A DNA stretch of 47,834 bases from a virus. Of this stretch, positions 33,049 to 42,281 are shown one piece after another. The position numbers were made by a program, and so were the translations under genes. The stretch's first letter is position 1; the number at the start of each line of letters is the position of its first letter. The notes beneath the pieces were generated by a model. The model did no database searches and was not told where the DNA came from. It saw only the letters and a program-made list of their open reading frames with translations. The stretch lies in the IMG/VR virus record IMGVR_UViG_3300048930_000091, positions 1 to 47,834 of that record; one strand, written 5' to 3'.

Positions 33049-33980
33049 AATGTCTTAAAGTTATATCTATGACAATGATATCTTTATTGATGGCTTCTTG
33101 TGAAGCCAACTCCAAAACTAAGCCAATTGTTTCTGATAATCAGACAATTTCTGATGTTAGATCGTCCATGGTCGAGTCTACTAATAAGATTGGTAATAAT
33201 ACCAAGATTATTGACAATGCTGTAGTTAATATAGACCATCATACTGATGTAGCTACAAGTTCTCACCCAGATAATGCAGATTTAATTAGTTATAGCGATT
33301 TGGTTGCCGGTGAGGCATCTAAGATCAAAGAAGCAAATAACTCTACCGCTGATGTTATACCAAATTTGATATCTGATAGCAAAAACCTACAAAAAGTTGA
33401 TCAGAAGATAAAAGATCTTACAAATAAAATAGTTGATCTGGAAAATGAAAAGGGTAAGCTTCAAAATGAAGCAGTTAAGAATATATACTCTTATTTGGGT
33501 ATAATCTTTGCTATCGGCACGCTTACTGTTATCGCCGGCGCAGCTTTGGCATTCTTTATTAATCCAAGAAGCGGTTTATTTGTGTGTGGCTTGGGATTAA
33601 TCGGGCTTGCAGTTGCAGCCGGTGCCACGTACTATCTCAAAGTAGTTGCTCTTGTTGGTATAATTGGAGTGGGAGCTGTTATTGTTGGCATAATTGGTTA
33701 TATTGTTTATGTAGCCATCCGTCAGAAGAAAGAAGTTAAGGTTCTAACTACTGCAACTGAGGAAACAGTCAATCTAGTTGAGAAAATCAAAGATCAAATG
33801 CCAGTAGAAAAGAAACTGGAGATCTTTGGTACAAATATGGTTCCTGGCAAGGCTCAAGAAATAATCAAGTCAGAATCTTCTAGAAAGATCATTGATAAGA
33901 TCCGCAAGAGTACAAAAAACAAGGCAGTTAGTCATAAACCAACTGCCGAGATCGAGGATATTAAAGTTAAGAAAGAATAA
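33045..33980 (+). CDS. lipoprotein-like multi-pass membrane protein (311 aa)
   Basis: The N-terminus (MKCLKVISMTMISLLMASC) looks like a lipoprotein signal peptide with Cys19 as the lipid site; the -3 residue is Met, so the lipobox is imperfect. Residues 40-145 are polar and coiled-coil-like (KDLTNKIVDLENEKGKL). Residues about 148-227 hold three hydrophobic segments (YLGIIFAIGTLTVIAGAALAF and two more). The C-terminus is basic. It may face the periplasm and act in lysis or exclusion, but no family fits. It converges on the minus-strand gene with 14 bases overlap. Confidence 0.65.
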   Translation: MKCLKVISMTMISLLMASCEANSKTKPIVSDNQTISDVRSSMVESTNKIGNNTKIIDNAVVNIDHHTDVATSSHPDNADLISYSDLVAGEASKIKEANNSTADVIPNLISDSKNLQKVDQKIKDLTNKIVDLENEKGKLQNEAVKNIYSYLGIIFAIGTLTVIAGAALAFFINPRSGLFVCGLGLIGLAVAAGATYYLKVVALVGIIGVGAVIVGIIGYIVYVAIRQKKEVKVLTTATEETVNLVEKIKDQMPVEKKLEIFGTNMVPGKAQEIIKSESSRKIIDKIRKSTKNKAVSHKPTAEIEDIKVKKE

Positions 33981-34332
33981 GCTTCGGTGTATTCTTTACG
34001 TTATTAACTTCTTCTGGTGTGGCTGTAGCAATGTTATTGACATCTGCAAGATATGTTGTCTTTGTTTTCTCGTTCATCTTCATGTAAGATACGACGGCAC
34101 TCAAAGAACATCTAAAGCATGATTTATAACTATCATGATACAGATATGGTAATGTAAATATTACTAATCTACCAGTACTTGGATCTGCAACCAACTGTCG
34201 TGGATCCTTATACTCTAGGTACTTAATCCCCAGAGTTTCATCGACTACTACGCCAACGTGAGTAACCATAAATTCTTCGCCATTGAGCAGCTTTAAGACA
34301 CGCGCATCGCCAGGAACACATTTGTCGTCCAT
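33967..34332 (-). CDS. Sm-like hypothetical protein (121 aa)
   Basis: The product has VLKLLNGEEFMVTHVGVVVDETLGIKYLEYKDPRQLV, the strand order of an Sm-like barrel, followed by VIFTLPYLYHD. A loosely similar protein lies at 9734. AAAGGG lies before its ATG, and the same AGAAAGGGTT string occurs twice in a row in that leader. It is the last gene of the minus-strand block. Function unknown; binding to RNA is possible but not shown. Confidence 0.6.
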   Translation of the reverse strand: MDDKCVPGDARVLKLLNGEEFMVTHVGVVVDETLGIKYLEYKDPRQLVADPSTGRLVIFTLPYLYHDSYKSCFRCSLSAVVSYMKMNEKTKTTYLADVNNIATATPEEVNNVKNTPKLILS

Positions 34333-34361
34333 AATAACCCTTTCTCATTTAAACCCTTTCT

Positions 34362-34997
34362 TCATTCAAAACATTTTGACATTATTTTGTAATATTTCTT
34401 GGGCATTTTTTCTGCGTAATTCGATTGTATGCGAGTAGGCATACAACTGAGTATATTTCTAGAATAGTAGTCTTTGCACTTCCATGTTTTATTTTCTTCT
34501 ACTAAATGATGATAAAATATGTAAGCGTTACTTACTTTGGCCGACTCTATTACGTCAATTGGCAAATCATAGAACTTAATCAGACCAATGCTCATTTTGC
34601 AACATTCTGTTTCCATTTGTCTTATTATATGCATCTGATCTTCTATTAACTTTTGACTATTAGTTTTTAAATCTTTTTCAGTGTGTATTATGCTTTTTAG
34701 TGGTTTCCAATATGTTTTATAAATTGGGGTTTCATAATACGATTGAAGAAAGTGGCAATATTCATGCACATAGGTATCTAGCCAAGATTTGGTAGTCCTT
34801 AAAAATTTCTCTGGTCTACTGATTCTTAGCTCTCGATCTTCGTAAATATATAAGCCAAAACGATCGTCATAGTTAAGTAGTTTCAAGTGTGCTTTGTTTT
34901 GACGTAAAAATCCAACACTATCTTTAAGAAATTTGTCTGTATTTTTGTTCGTGGAATATAACATTCCTCTATCAGAGTTAATCTTAAGCGACGCCAA
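34362..34997 (-). CDS. zinc metallopeptidase-like protein
   Basis: The 211-residue product has TYVHEYCHFLQSY, an HEXXH zinc site (H78, E79, H82), and a downstream METECCKM whose Glu could be the third ligand. Such domains are seen in small phage proteins of unknown role. I start at TTG 34997, since AAGGAG lies seven bases upstream. That site is in the 3' arm of a hairpin (35001-35044) with a late promoter box in its loop. It lies downstream of a DNA methyltransferase gene on the same strand. Confidence 0.65.
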   Translation of the reverse strand: MASLKINSDRGMLYSTNKNTDKFLKDSVGFLRQNKAHLKLLNYDDRFGLYIYEDRELRISRPEKFLRTTKSWLDTYVHEYCHFLQSYYETPIYKTYWKPLKSIIHTEKDLKTNSQKLIEDQMHIIRQMETECCKMSIGLIKFYDLPIDVIESAKVSNAYIFYHHLVEENKTWKCKDYYSRNILSCMPTRIQSNYAEKMPKKYYKIMSKCFE

Positions 34998-35000
34998 GAT

Positions 35001-35044
35001 AGTGCTCCTTGTTACTTGTAGTATTTATAACAACAAGGATCACT
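35001..35044 (-). promoter_or_regulatory. late promoter inside a hairpin that hides the ribosome binding site
   Basis: On the minus strand AGTGATCCTTGTT (35044-35032) can pair with AACAAGGAGCACT (35013-35001): 12 of 13 bp around an 18-base loop. The loop encodes a perfect late box TATAAATA (35029-35022). The 3' arm holds AAGGAG, the ribosome binding site of the metallopeptidase. RNA read through from upstream would form the hairpin; RNA started at the late box would lack the 5' arm and leave the site open. This matches the known logic of T4 gene e. Confidence 0.65.
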
Positions 35045-35049
35045 ATATT

Positions 35050-35879
35050 TTATTCTAATAAATCTGATATTGTGTTTGTTGTAAGTCTAGGAATAACACA
35101 TTCGTCGATGTATTTCTTACTATATTCTATGCCTATATACTTTCTATTATTGTGTTTGGCGATTACTGGAGTTGTACCAGATCCACACATTGGATCAAGC
35201 ACGGTGTCGCCTTGATCAGAAAATAACAATATTAGATCTTGTGCCAGTTTGTCTGGAAACGTAGCAGGATGATTATTCTTGATTTCATTGTTTTCGTTAT
35301 TAGAAGTATAGCCGTTGTAGTTCCATATAGTACCACAGCACTTTGTATCGTCGCATACAAAGTAAGTTTTTTTGTCGAAAGATCCGTCTTTTTTCTCTTC
35401 TGTACACTCATCTTTTTGCCTGGGTGTAGGGTGGGAATTTTCATATGTTCTTTATTAAAATATCTGGGTGTATCACCCTTAACAAAGATGTGTATATATT
35501 CGTGATCTACTCTAAATCTTCTGTTCCAGTATTTACCGGGTATGCCATTTCTTTGATAGATGGTTGTCTCAAACAACGACCAGCCGCATTCTCTTATTAG
35601 GTCTGCGGCTAGCATCATGCTGGTACCAGTCTTTACTTTCTTAGTTTGATCTTGAATTACCACACACAATACACCACCATCACAAGTTGCTTGGTATAAC
35701 AACTTACCATAATTTATAATATCCATTTTAGGATATTCGTTATAGGTGCGCATACTGTCATATGGTGGGCTTGTGACAGTTAGGTGTACAGATCCAGGAT
35801 CAATATCTTTTAGCGCAGTATAACAGTCATCATTTATTATGATGCCATCATTATCCGAGTATGTAATATTTTTAATCAT
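35050..35879 (-). CDS. DNA methyltransferase, frameshifted
   Basis: The N-terminal part has VTSPPYDSMR (catalytic motif, residues 36-40) and continues normally to LHPGKK. At an A run on the minus strand (35413-35417) the frame slips. The next frame then gives TEEKKDGSFDKKTYFV, HPATFPDKLAQDLI, VLDPMCGSGTT (SAM loop) and YIGIEYSKKYIDECV, ending at 35050. Adding one A gives a single 276-residue enzyme of the adenine-N6/cytosine-N4 class with motif order IV to I. As written, the unshifted frame runs to 35232 with a nonsense tail. The site reads C-AAA-AAG, which could allow -1 slipping. Confidence 0.8.
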
Positions 35880-37161
35880 TAGATGTATAGTCTTTCAGTT
35901 TGTGTATATGGCATCCATCAGGTATCGAAAATTTCAGACCACCTTCAGTCAAGAACCAGTGCCATACATCTGGATTTTCTACTGACTTGAAGGGTGATGG
36001 TGCGCAATCGCCGCCGTCTGTGATATGAAATATTGCGTCTGGATATTTCTTAAGCGTACCACTGGCAATCTCTTTCTGAATGTATCTTTCCATGCACGCA
36101 AAGTCATCACTACCACCACCGCCATGCCATGAAACCATGTCTACGTCAATTTTGATTTCTTTGACTGATGTAGTACGAGTGAATGCCCTTACGTCGAATC
36201 TCTTTGGATCAAGACTCTTGCAAGCATCCAGAAATTCTTTGCGCAAGTGCCAACAACTACCAGAGGCGTCTAGGAAGAAGTATACAGTTATTCTACTTCT
36301 AGAAATTGCAATATCATCTCTATCGCTTGGCAACATCATACCATTAGTTAGATTTGCATGTCTGCGGCCTCTGTGTGACCATTGCTCACATTCAATATCT
36401 TCATATTCTACCTTAGTGAATTTCTTAATTAGATTTGCCCATTTTCTGTTAATTTTGGGTTTAGATTTAATCTTATCTTCGTTTTTACCTTCGATTAGCG
36501 GATCACCGGGGCGGCCTCGATTGTAAGCATTGGCTCTTTGCTTGATCTTATCTGAATCGTCGCTAGAAACATTTTGGCTCATTTCATCGTGTAGTGCCTC
36601 TGAAAGTTCGTTACCAAATTGATCTAGGAACTTATTCATTGCATTAGACATTTCACACATTTTATCAAAATTCTTAGATCTATTTTCTTTTTTCTTTAGT
36701 AAATCGTAGTAATATTCAAATGTACCTTCTGGGTCTATCTTATCTGGTTCTTTGAAGATAGTATCTATCCAGCAAAATGGATTTAATTTATCTGTGCGTT
36801 CGAATTTGAAGTAATTTACTAGTGTGTGATTAACTATAAGGTCTAACGCAACATTTATTAAAGACCTATCTTCTGGATCTAATTTTTCATCTGTTAGCGA
36901 TCGCATACCGTGGCCCATGATGACGTGTAGGCATTCATGTGCCACAACGAATCCTTTGTTGTTGTTTGTGTCAAGATAGTCCCAAAAGTCAGGATTAAAA
37001 TGGAAATCCATGTATGTACCGACAACATCAAATGATACACACGCCGTATCTATACTTTGATCTAGTACTGGCCGCCCCATTTTCATGGCAGCGTAAAATA
37101 TTAGAGGTCTAGATTCCATTGAATATATGACCTCGTCGAATTCATTATAAAAGTTATTCAT
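35872..37161 (-). CDS. metallopeptidase-like plus VWA-domain protein (module 1)
   Basis: The 429-residue product pairs VVAHECLHVIMGHG (HEXXH, H75-H79) with a C-terminal VWA-like domain whose YFFLDASGSCW (near 293-303) is a MIDAS metal site. This is the layout of the DUF2201-type VWA proteins that work with MoxR ATPases. The middle is charged and may be flexible. I start at the ATG at 37161, which overlaps the stop of the upstream MoxR gene (ATGA). The two probably act as a chaperone or remodelling pair; the target is unknown. Confidence 0.8.
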   Translation of the reverse strand: MNNFYNEFDEVIYSMESRPLIFYAAMKMGRPVLDQSIDTACVSFDVVGTYMDFHFNPDFWDYLDTNNNKGFVVAHECLHVIMGHGMRSLTDEKLDPEDRSLINVALDLIVNHTLVNYFKFERTDKLNPFCWIDTIFKEPDKIDPEGTFEYYYDLLKKKENRSKNFDKMCEMSNAMNKFLDQFGNELSEALHDEMSQNVSSDDSDKIKQRANAYNRGRPGDPLIEGKNEDKIKSKPKINRKWANLIKKFTKVEYEDIECEQWSHRGRRHANLTNGMMLPSDRDDIAISRSRITVYFFLDASGSCWHLRKEFLDACKSLDPKRFDVRAFTRTTSVKEIKIDVDMVSWHGGGGSDDFACMERYIQKEIASGTLKKYPDAIFHITDGGDCAPSPFKSVENPDVWHWFLTEGGLKFSIPDGCHIHKLKDYTSND

Positions 37162-38708
37162 ATTATATTCTTGTACTTTATTGGAATAAACTTGGCATTT
37201 GCAGCTGTCGAAGATAACCAACCCATTTCTGCCAGAATGAATTGATAGTTATCGACCATGTCTTTGATATTAAACAACCCAGTCTTGTAAATATACGCAA
37301 ATGTTTCTAAGATTTTATCTCTGTTATCATTTAGGGTTTTGCGCTGAGAACTAGCAACAAAGTAGTTTAAGAACCCCATTATTTTATCGCATTGTGATTT
37401 GTCGGGTACTGTGATGGGTATAACCGAAGTGCCTCTTGACATGGTTTGACTAGTTGCAGCTAGTGAATATAGGATAGTAGATTTGATTGGCGATATTTTA
37501 TACCCAGCCTTTTTTTCAAACATTGATATACTAGTAGAAAATTCTGTGCTTATAGAACCAATTTTTGGTATAGTATTTGGCATTGTAAAGCCCATCACTT
37601 CTTCGTACATGGATTCTACGACAAGTGGTGGTTTCTTGGAGATTGCAATTGTGGCGGTCTTTCTTGTTTTTACAGTCTTAGACTTGATGATCTTATCTGC
37701 AACTTTAGCCAGTTTAGATGACTTCGGCGATTTAGACTTGATATCTTTTAGTAAAGTCTCATGGTCGTCATAGTTTGCAGTAAAGTATGTTTCCAGTTGG
37801 CTTGGATATGTACTAAACAGCGAAGATAGATTCTCTTTATTCAAAGAAGATATGAGGGTTTCGTTGCCGACGATTTCTTTTTCTAGAGCCTTGAAGTTAT
37901 TCATATCATTTATGAATGTAACAATATCCTTGTCGGGCGTTTTGCTTTCTGGATCCAGTAATTTCTTCAATCGTCTAGATGGCGATCCGTTGTTAACAGT
38001 TTCAATTAGTGCATCTACGTTGCAGCATGGCGGTAGAACATGGCGAACATTACCACCCAATTGCATGAATTCTACTGCGCCGTCTAATTTACGGGGGCTA
38101 ACATAGTCCTTTACCTTGTCAGGCAAAGCATCCCACCATGCGCATACGTCATAGCCAATATCTTCGCCGTACTTATTGACAAAGTATTTCTTGCTTGGCT
38201 TGTATGGAATTTCTACTTGAACCAAGAAACGATCTCGCTGAGCAGGATCCAAATCTTCAACGTCGTATGGATCGTTATCAGTTTTTGGATTGATAGCACC
38301 CCAAATCATTTTGAGATTGGGGAATTTCTTGCCGTTAATGCTCTTAAACTGAATCAGTTCCATGATAGCATTACGTACTTTCTTGTGCGAACGGTTAAGT
38401 TCGTCAAAGAAAATTGCTTCTACTTCGTCGTCACGGAATTCCTTTGGTTTAATAAGCTCAAGATATGGCTTACCATTTTCGTCCATTACTTCCTTTGGAA
38501 TACCGATAAAGTCTACCCACGGGTCCATTGTAGAAGCACTAAAGTAACGACTTTTGAGTCCGTTTCTCTTAAAAGCTTCTTCGATCATGGTAGTTTTACC
38601 AACACCGTGCTTACCAATGAAGAGCACGTTTTGCCGGTGCTTTATCCAGAAGTCCAGAGTCTTTTCGTCTGGCATATACGATATAGCTGTTTTAATCAAA
38701 TCACTCAT
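37158..38708 (-). CDS. MoxR-type AAA+ ATPase (module 1)
   Basis: The 516-residue product has IGKHGVGKTT at 31-40 (Walker A), AIFFDELNR at 98-106 (Walker B), MIWGAINPKTDND (sensor 1), and DPAQRDRF (arginine finger region), as in MoxR/CobS ATPases. Residues beyond about 280 are an extra region with a Lys/Ser stretch. Hexamers of this type remodel proteins with a VWA partner, encoded next. A TTGACT-N17-TACAAT promoter lies about 40 bases upstream of the start. Confidence 0.87.
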   Translation of the reverse strand: MSDLIKTAISYMPDEKTLDFWIKHRQNVLFIGKHGVGKTTMIEEAFKRNGLKSRYFSASTMDPWVDFIGIPKEVMDENGKPYLELIKPKEFRDDEVEAIFFDELNRSHKKVRNAIMELIQFKSINGKKFPNLKMIWGAINPKTDNDPYDVEDLDPAQRDRFLVQVEIPYKPSKKYFVNKYGEDIGYDVCAWWDALPDKVKDYVSPRKLDGAVEFMQLGGNVRHVLPPCCNVDALIETVNNGSPSRRLKKLLDPESKTPDKDIVTFINDMNNFKALEKEIVGNETLISSLNKENLSSLFSTYPSQLETYFTANYDDHETLLKDIKSKSPKSSKLAKVADKIIKSKTVKTRKTATIAISKKPPLVVESMYEEVMGFTMPNTIPKIGSISTEFSTSISMFEKKAGYKISPIKSTILYSLAATSQTMSRGTSVIPITVPDKSQCDKIMGFLNYFVASSQRKTLNDNRDKILETFAYIYKTGLFNIKDMVDNYQFILAEMGWLSSTAANAKFIPIKYKNII

Positions 38709-38745
38709 GATAGCCTTTCATTATATATTTCTCATCTCGACTGTA

Positions 38746-38774
38746 ATTGTATCAGTTTGGCGATTCTGAGTCAA
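38746..38774 (-). promoter_or_regulatory. promoter, TTGACT-N17-TACAAT with mid-spacer GCC (minus strand)
   Basis: Minus-strand TTGACT is at 38774-38769 and TACAAT at 38751-38746, with a 17-base spacer carrying GCC at positions 8-10 and GA before the -10 box. It lies in the 3' end of the DUF4326-like gene. Transcription would start near 38739, 31 bases before the MoxR start at 38708. Confidence 0.82.
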
Positions 38775-39099
38775 GTTTCGCGTATTCGATCGACATATCT
38801 TCGACCCTATTCAAAAATTCCGCAATAACTTCTGCATGGCAGCCGTCGTCACAGAAGCAGCCAAGAGACTTGCCACTGCATTTCAACACCTCTGCACGAA
38901 ATTTCTCATCTCGCATTAATCTACTATAGAAGTAGTCTTTAAACATCGGCACTGCTTGATCGCCAAACTTTTCGAGTGTGTATGGATTACCAAGCCAGCC
39001 GTATTCACCTGGTGTCTGAGGTACTTTACCCTTTTTGCCACGACCCGCGTATACATCATAACTTTCTTTATTCAAATTTACTGCGCGTGCTTTTTTCAT
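38752..39099 (-). CDS. DUF4326-like protein (115 aa)
   Basis: The product has VNLNKESYDVYAGRGKKGK, WLGNPYTLEKFG, and KSLGCFCDDGCHAEVIAEFL. This matches the DUF4326 pattern (vNl...yDvyiGR...wGNPf...L.GK.L.CwC.p..CHg.vL), which is common in phages and of unknown function. The C-x-C and CH could bind a metal. I start at the ATG at 39099 since GGAG lies six bases upstream. It overlaps neither neighbour, but its 3' end contains the MoxR promoter. Confidence 0.8.
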   Translation of the reverse strand: MKKARAVNLNKESYDVYAGRGKKGKVPQTPGEYGWLGNPYTLEKFGDQAVPMFKDYFYSRLMRDEKFRAEVLKCSGKSLGCFCDDGCHAEVIAEFLNRVEDMSIEYAKLDSESPN

Positions 39100-39100
39100 A

Positions 39101-42100
39101 TTATACTCCAAATCCGTTGTTCTTTCGTATCTTTCTTGCATAGTCAGTATTCAAAACGCTATACAACGACCTTTCGTTTGATGAGACTGGCAAAACATTG
39201 ATGTAGTTATTTATTGTGTAAGTATCTGAACCGTATTGATTGTATGCCTCTAGTGTTATAGTATATGTTCCGGGTGTATCATACGATATGGCCGGATTCT
39301 CTATTTTAGAAGAGACATCTGCCGTGTTGCCGTACAGATACCAATTATAACCAGATATGCCACCTTCGCTTAATGTTTGATTGATATAATTTACAAATAG
39401 TCTGGGCTGCCCAGATGTTACACTAGCAGAAAATAGTGATACAGGAGATCTGCCATGAGAATCTGGCACACCGTATACACTATAGGCTGCCTCGTAGTCG
39501 GCAGTATCCACTCTACTGAATCGGTCATTGTTGTCGAGCATTTTAATTGCTCCAGAAACACCTGTTTCGCCTACTCTGTAAATTAGTTGTGGCATTTTGA
39601 ATACAATAAATCCTTCTGTATTGTGATCAAACAACATTGTTCTAATATAGTTAAATGTATCATATTCAGTTGACACCGGCAATACAGATGTACCAGTAGT
39701 AAACAAGTTCGTTGTTGATACTGGTCCATCGGATTCATTGATAGTTAACCAAGGAAATAATGGCTTACCAGCCGATCTTGTTTCGTCGAAGTAATTCATT
39801 AAATTGTTATAATTTTTAGCAGTTTCGATGCTATTTTTAAATCTATAATTAACAAAGTCTTGGACATTTAGATAGCTTTCTTTTGGGTTAGAAGTTAGCC
39901 CATTATATGCAGTTATCGACATATCACCGCTTAGGCCGCGATCACCAGACAAACCTGTAATAACCCGAGTTAAAGATATACTATCTAAGAATCCTCCATA
40001 GCTACCAAGGTTGTTATTTGCAAACGATCCGGTTAGATTTATTCCATTATATCTATCAGAAGCGATCGGGCTAGTTCCTCTAAACGCACTGTTAATATTT
40101 ACAGTGTATTTTGTTGCTATTCCCATTGGCAGATTTGGAGAATGAAAATCACAAAATGATATACCTGTAATATCCGGTGATGCAAATCCTGTACCAGTAT
40201 GGCCAGCAAGAATGTCTAAACAGTAGCCAACTGCGAATGGTTTTTCACCCGACGCCAAGAACCGTTTGCTGCCCATACTAGAAGAGTAATCTGTACCCAC
40301 TTTTATATTAGGGAAATGCGTCTTTGCTGGAGCAAATACTTGATCCATTAACCAAATATGGTGAGCTTCGTGTAAACTAAGTATGAAATTGAAGAAATAT
40401 GGATTCTTATCAAATATACTGCTTGTGCCATGTGGAGCATAATAGTATTTTACGTTAGTTTGGGTATATTCTGCTGATCCAGTATATGGGCTAGGAGAAT
40501 ATAATGTATATTCTGGTGTATATTGATATGGGCTATAGTTGCAGCCAGCGGTGCTATCTTTATTGCCTTCTACATATGGTCCAGTTTGACCCCATAGTTC
40601 GAATAGTGTGTACTTGTCAAAGAATTTGTATGTAGTTGCTCTGGGATCATTAATGTGCTGATTCCATTGACCAAGGTCGGCAGTTTTGCCAAAGTAATTA
40701 ATTAGTGTATTATATGGATATCTATTATAGTCACTAGATGATATACCAGAAGATTTTGTCCAATAGTACGGGCCATTACCAAAGTTTGCAACGCTAACAT
40801 TTGAATATGGCTGATAGTTGGCATATGATTGTGGTTTGTCTGCCCACTGAGAAATGAAACTTTGATCTCTTGCTTTTGTGTAATATTTTGGCGATGAGTT
40901 TAGACTTAGTATTGGTATTCTATTTGTGCCTGGTATATTAGTTGCGATATATGTAGGTCCAGAAAGAGTCCATTGATTTATGAATTGTGTCTGTGATTGA
41001 TTTGCTGCATTTCTGCAAATCTGCATCTTTGCTTCGTATCCGTCGCCATAGTACGTGTATCCTTCAGAAAAGTCTGATGGGAAGCCATCAAGATTGTTTG
41101 CTGTATAGCCATCATTAACTTTATAATAAGATCCTTCATTAGGATCGTATACAATATTATTTGAACCATATTCTATTTCTTCAATTTCCGGATCAATCCA
41201 CGGCGACACGTCATGGTGAAATATCATCTGTCTTAATGAGCCTTGAGCAACATAGTTTGTTGCTGAGGCATTCGTAAAGCCATATACATATGTGTCGTAT
41301 GGCGCAGCTGTATCGAATGGTGTTGGTTGACCCTGAGATCCAGCTGGGTTATATCCAGTTATATTCAATTCTAAAATTGTATCATATGAAGAATATTCTC
41401 TTATCGACGGTAACAATACTGTTGTCGTTTCGTCGTCACTAAAGATGTATTTTGGATATGTTATTCCCGAAGTATATTGAGATCGTAAATCTATTGAAGA
41501 CTTCATAGAAGAGAATATTGTGTTTATTGCGTATCTCGCGCCACTCAATCCTTGGGTGGTATACATCGAAGTTCTGCTTATTGCCAGAATATCTTTTTCG
41601 GCTATACCATATGTTTGCCCGTGCATTGAAAGAGCATCTGATGGGTGGTAGTATACCGACAGCCAAGGCGCATCCGGGCCACTAGATGAATCACTTGAAA
41701 GTGGTGGGAAATCTCTGTTACTGCCGAATATCCCATCGTGTTCTGCCTGTGAAGTAAATATGTTTTGAAATAGAACCGCCGGGGCATCGTGCGAAAGGCC
41801 ACGGGCATTATAATACCTTGTATGCATATCTATCATGGCTGCATACGCTTTGCCTAGTCTATCTTCTCTGTTCGGGCCAGACACAGAATTTTGCCAGTCA
41901 GATAAAGTAGATTCGTTGAACGCACCTGTTAGACCGGTTAGAATATAATTTCCTGCCACTCTATTGAAATCGTTTAACCATGCACCATGATCTACTCTGA
42001 TTCTTACAATTGGATTTACATATTTGTAAAATTCGTCCTCGAATACTGGTGCCGATAAACCAGTGAAATAACTGTTTGTTTTTGCTTTTTCTAGTGGATA

Positions 42101-42247
42101 ATTTACAAGACCCCTGCCGTCATTAAATTGATATCCTTCGAGATCTACTGCTTGTTTTGTTTTCTCGAAAACGCTTTCCCAAGTATACAATTTTAGATGC
42201 TTGTGGCCAGTAGCTGATCTATTATAGACATTTGCACCAATTATCAT
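39101..42247 (-). CDS. large virion protein with PKD-like domain (1048 aa)
   Basis: The 1048-residue product is rich in Tyr, Ser, Gly, Asn and Thr, as in phage fibre or adhesin proteins. Near residues 960-1020 the pattern ISYDTPGTYTITLEAYNQYGSDTYT is that of a PKD immunoglobulin-like fold. Near residue 625 LHEAHHIW has the HEXXH form. Leu-Ser-Gly or Thr-Gly-Leu turns recur in the middle. CATAAATA (late box) and GGAG precede the ATG. It probably sits on the tail or capsid surface, but I cannot name the structure. Confidence 0.6.
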   Translation of the reverse strand: MIIGANVYNRSATGHKHLKLYTWESVFEKTKQAVDLEGYQFNDGRGLVNYPLEKAKTNSYFTGLSAPVFEDEFYKYVNPIVRIRVDHGAWLNDFNRVAGNYILTGLTGAFNESTLSDWQNSVSGPNREDRLGKAYAAMIDMHTRYYNARGLSHDAPAVLFQNIFTSQAEHDGIFGSNRDFPPLSSDSSSGPDAPWLSVYYHPSDALSMHGQTYGIAEKDILAISRTSMYTTQGLSGARYAINTIFSSMKSSIDLRSQYTSGITYPKYIFSDDETTTVLLPSIREYSSYDTILELNITGYNPAGSQGQPTPFDTAAPYDTYVYGFTNASATNYVAQGSLRQMIFHHDVSPWIDPEIEEIEYGSNNIVYDPNEGSYYKVNDGYTANNLDGFPSDFSEGYTYYGDGYEAKMQICRNAANQSQTQFINQWTLSGPTYIATNIPGTNRIPILSLNSSPKYYTKARDQSFISQWADKPQSYANYQPYSNVSVANFGNGPYYWTKSSGISSSDYNRYPYNTLINYFGKTADLGQWNQHINDPRATTYKFFDKYTLFELWGQTGPYVEGNKDSTAGCNYSPYQYTPEYTLYSPSPYTGSAEYTQTNVKYYYAPHGTSSIFDKNPYFFNFILSLHEAHHIWLMDQVFAPAKTHFPNIKVGTDYSSSMGSKRFLASGEKPFAVGYCLDILAGHTGTGFASPDITGISFCDFHSPNLPMGIATKYTVNINSAFRGTSPIASDRYNGINLTGSFANNNLGSYGGFLDSISLTRVITGLSGDRGLSGDMSITAYNGLTSNPKESYLNVQDFVNYRFKNSIETAKNYNNLMNYFDETRSAGKPLFPWLTINESDGPVSTTNLFTTGTSVLPVSTEYDTFNYIRTMLFDHNTEGFIVFKMPQLIYRVGETGVSGAIKMLDNNDRFSRVDTADYEAAYSVYGVPDSHGRSPVSLFSASVTSGQPRLFVNYINQTLSEGGISGYNWYLYGNTADVSSKIENPAISYDTPGTYTITLEAYNQYGSDTYTINNYINVLPVSSNERSLYSVLNTDYARKIRKNNGFGV

Positions 42248-42281
42248 TAAAGTCTCCGGAATACTTTTAGAAATTCATAGT

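Noticed and set aside
36080-38769. Plus-strand open frames opposite the MoxR and VWA genes
   Set aside because: They mirror the codon pattern of the minus-strand genes, lack ribosome binding sites and have no recognisable domains.
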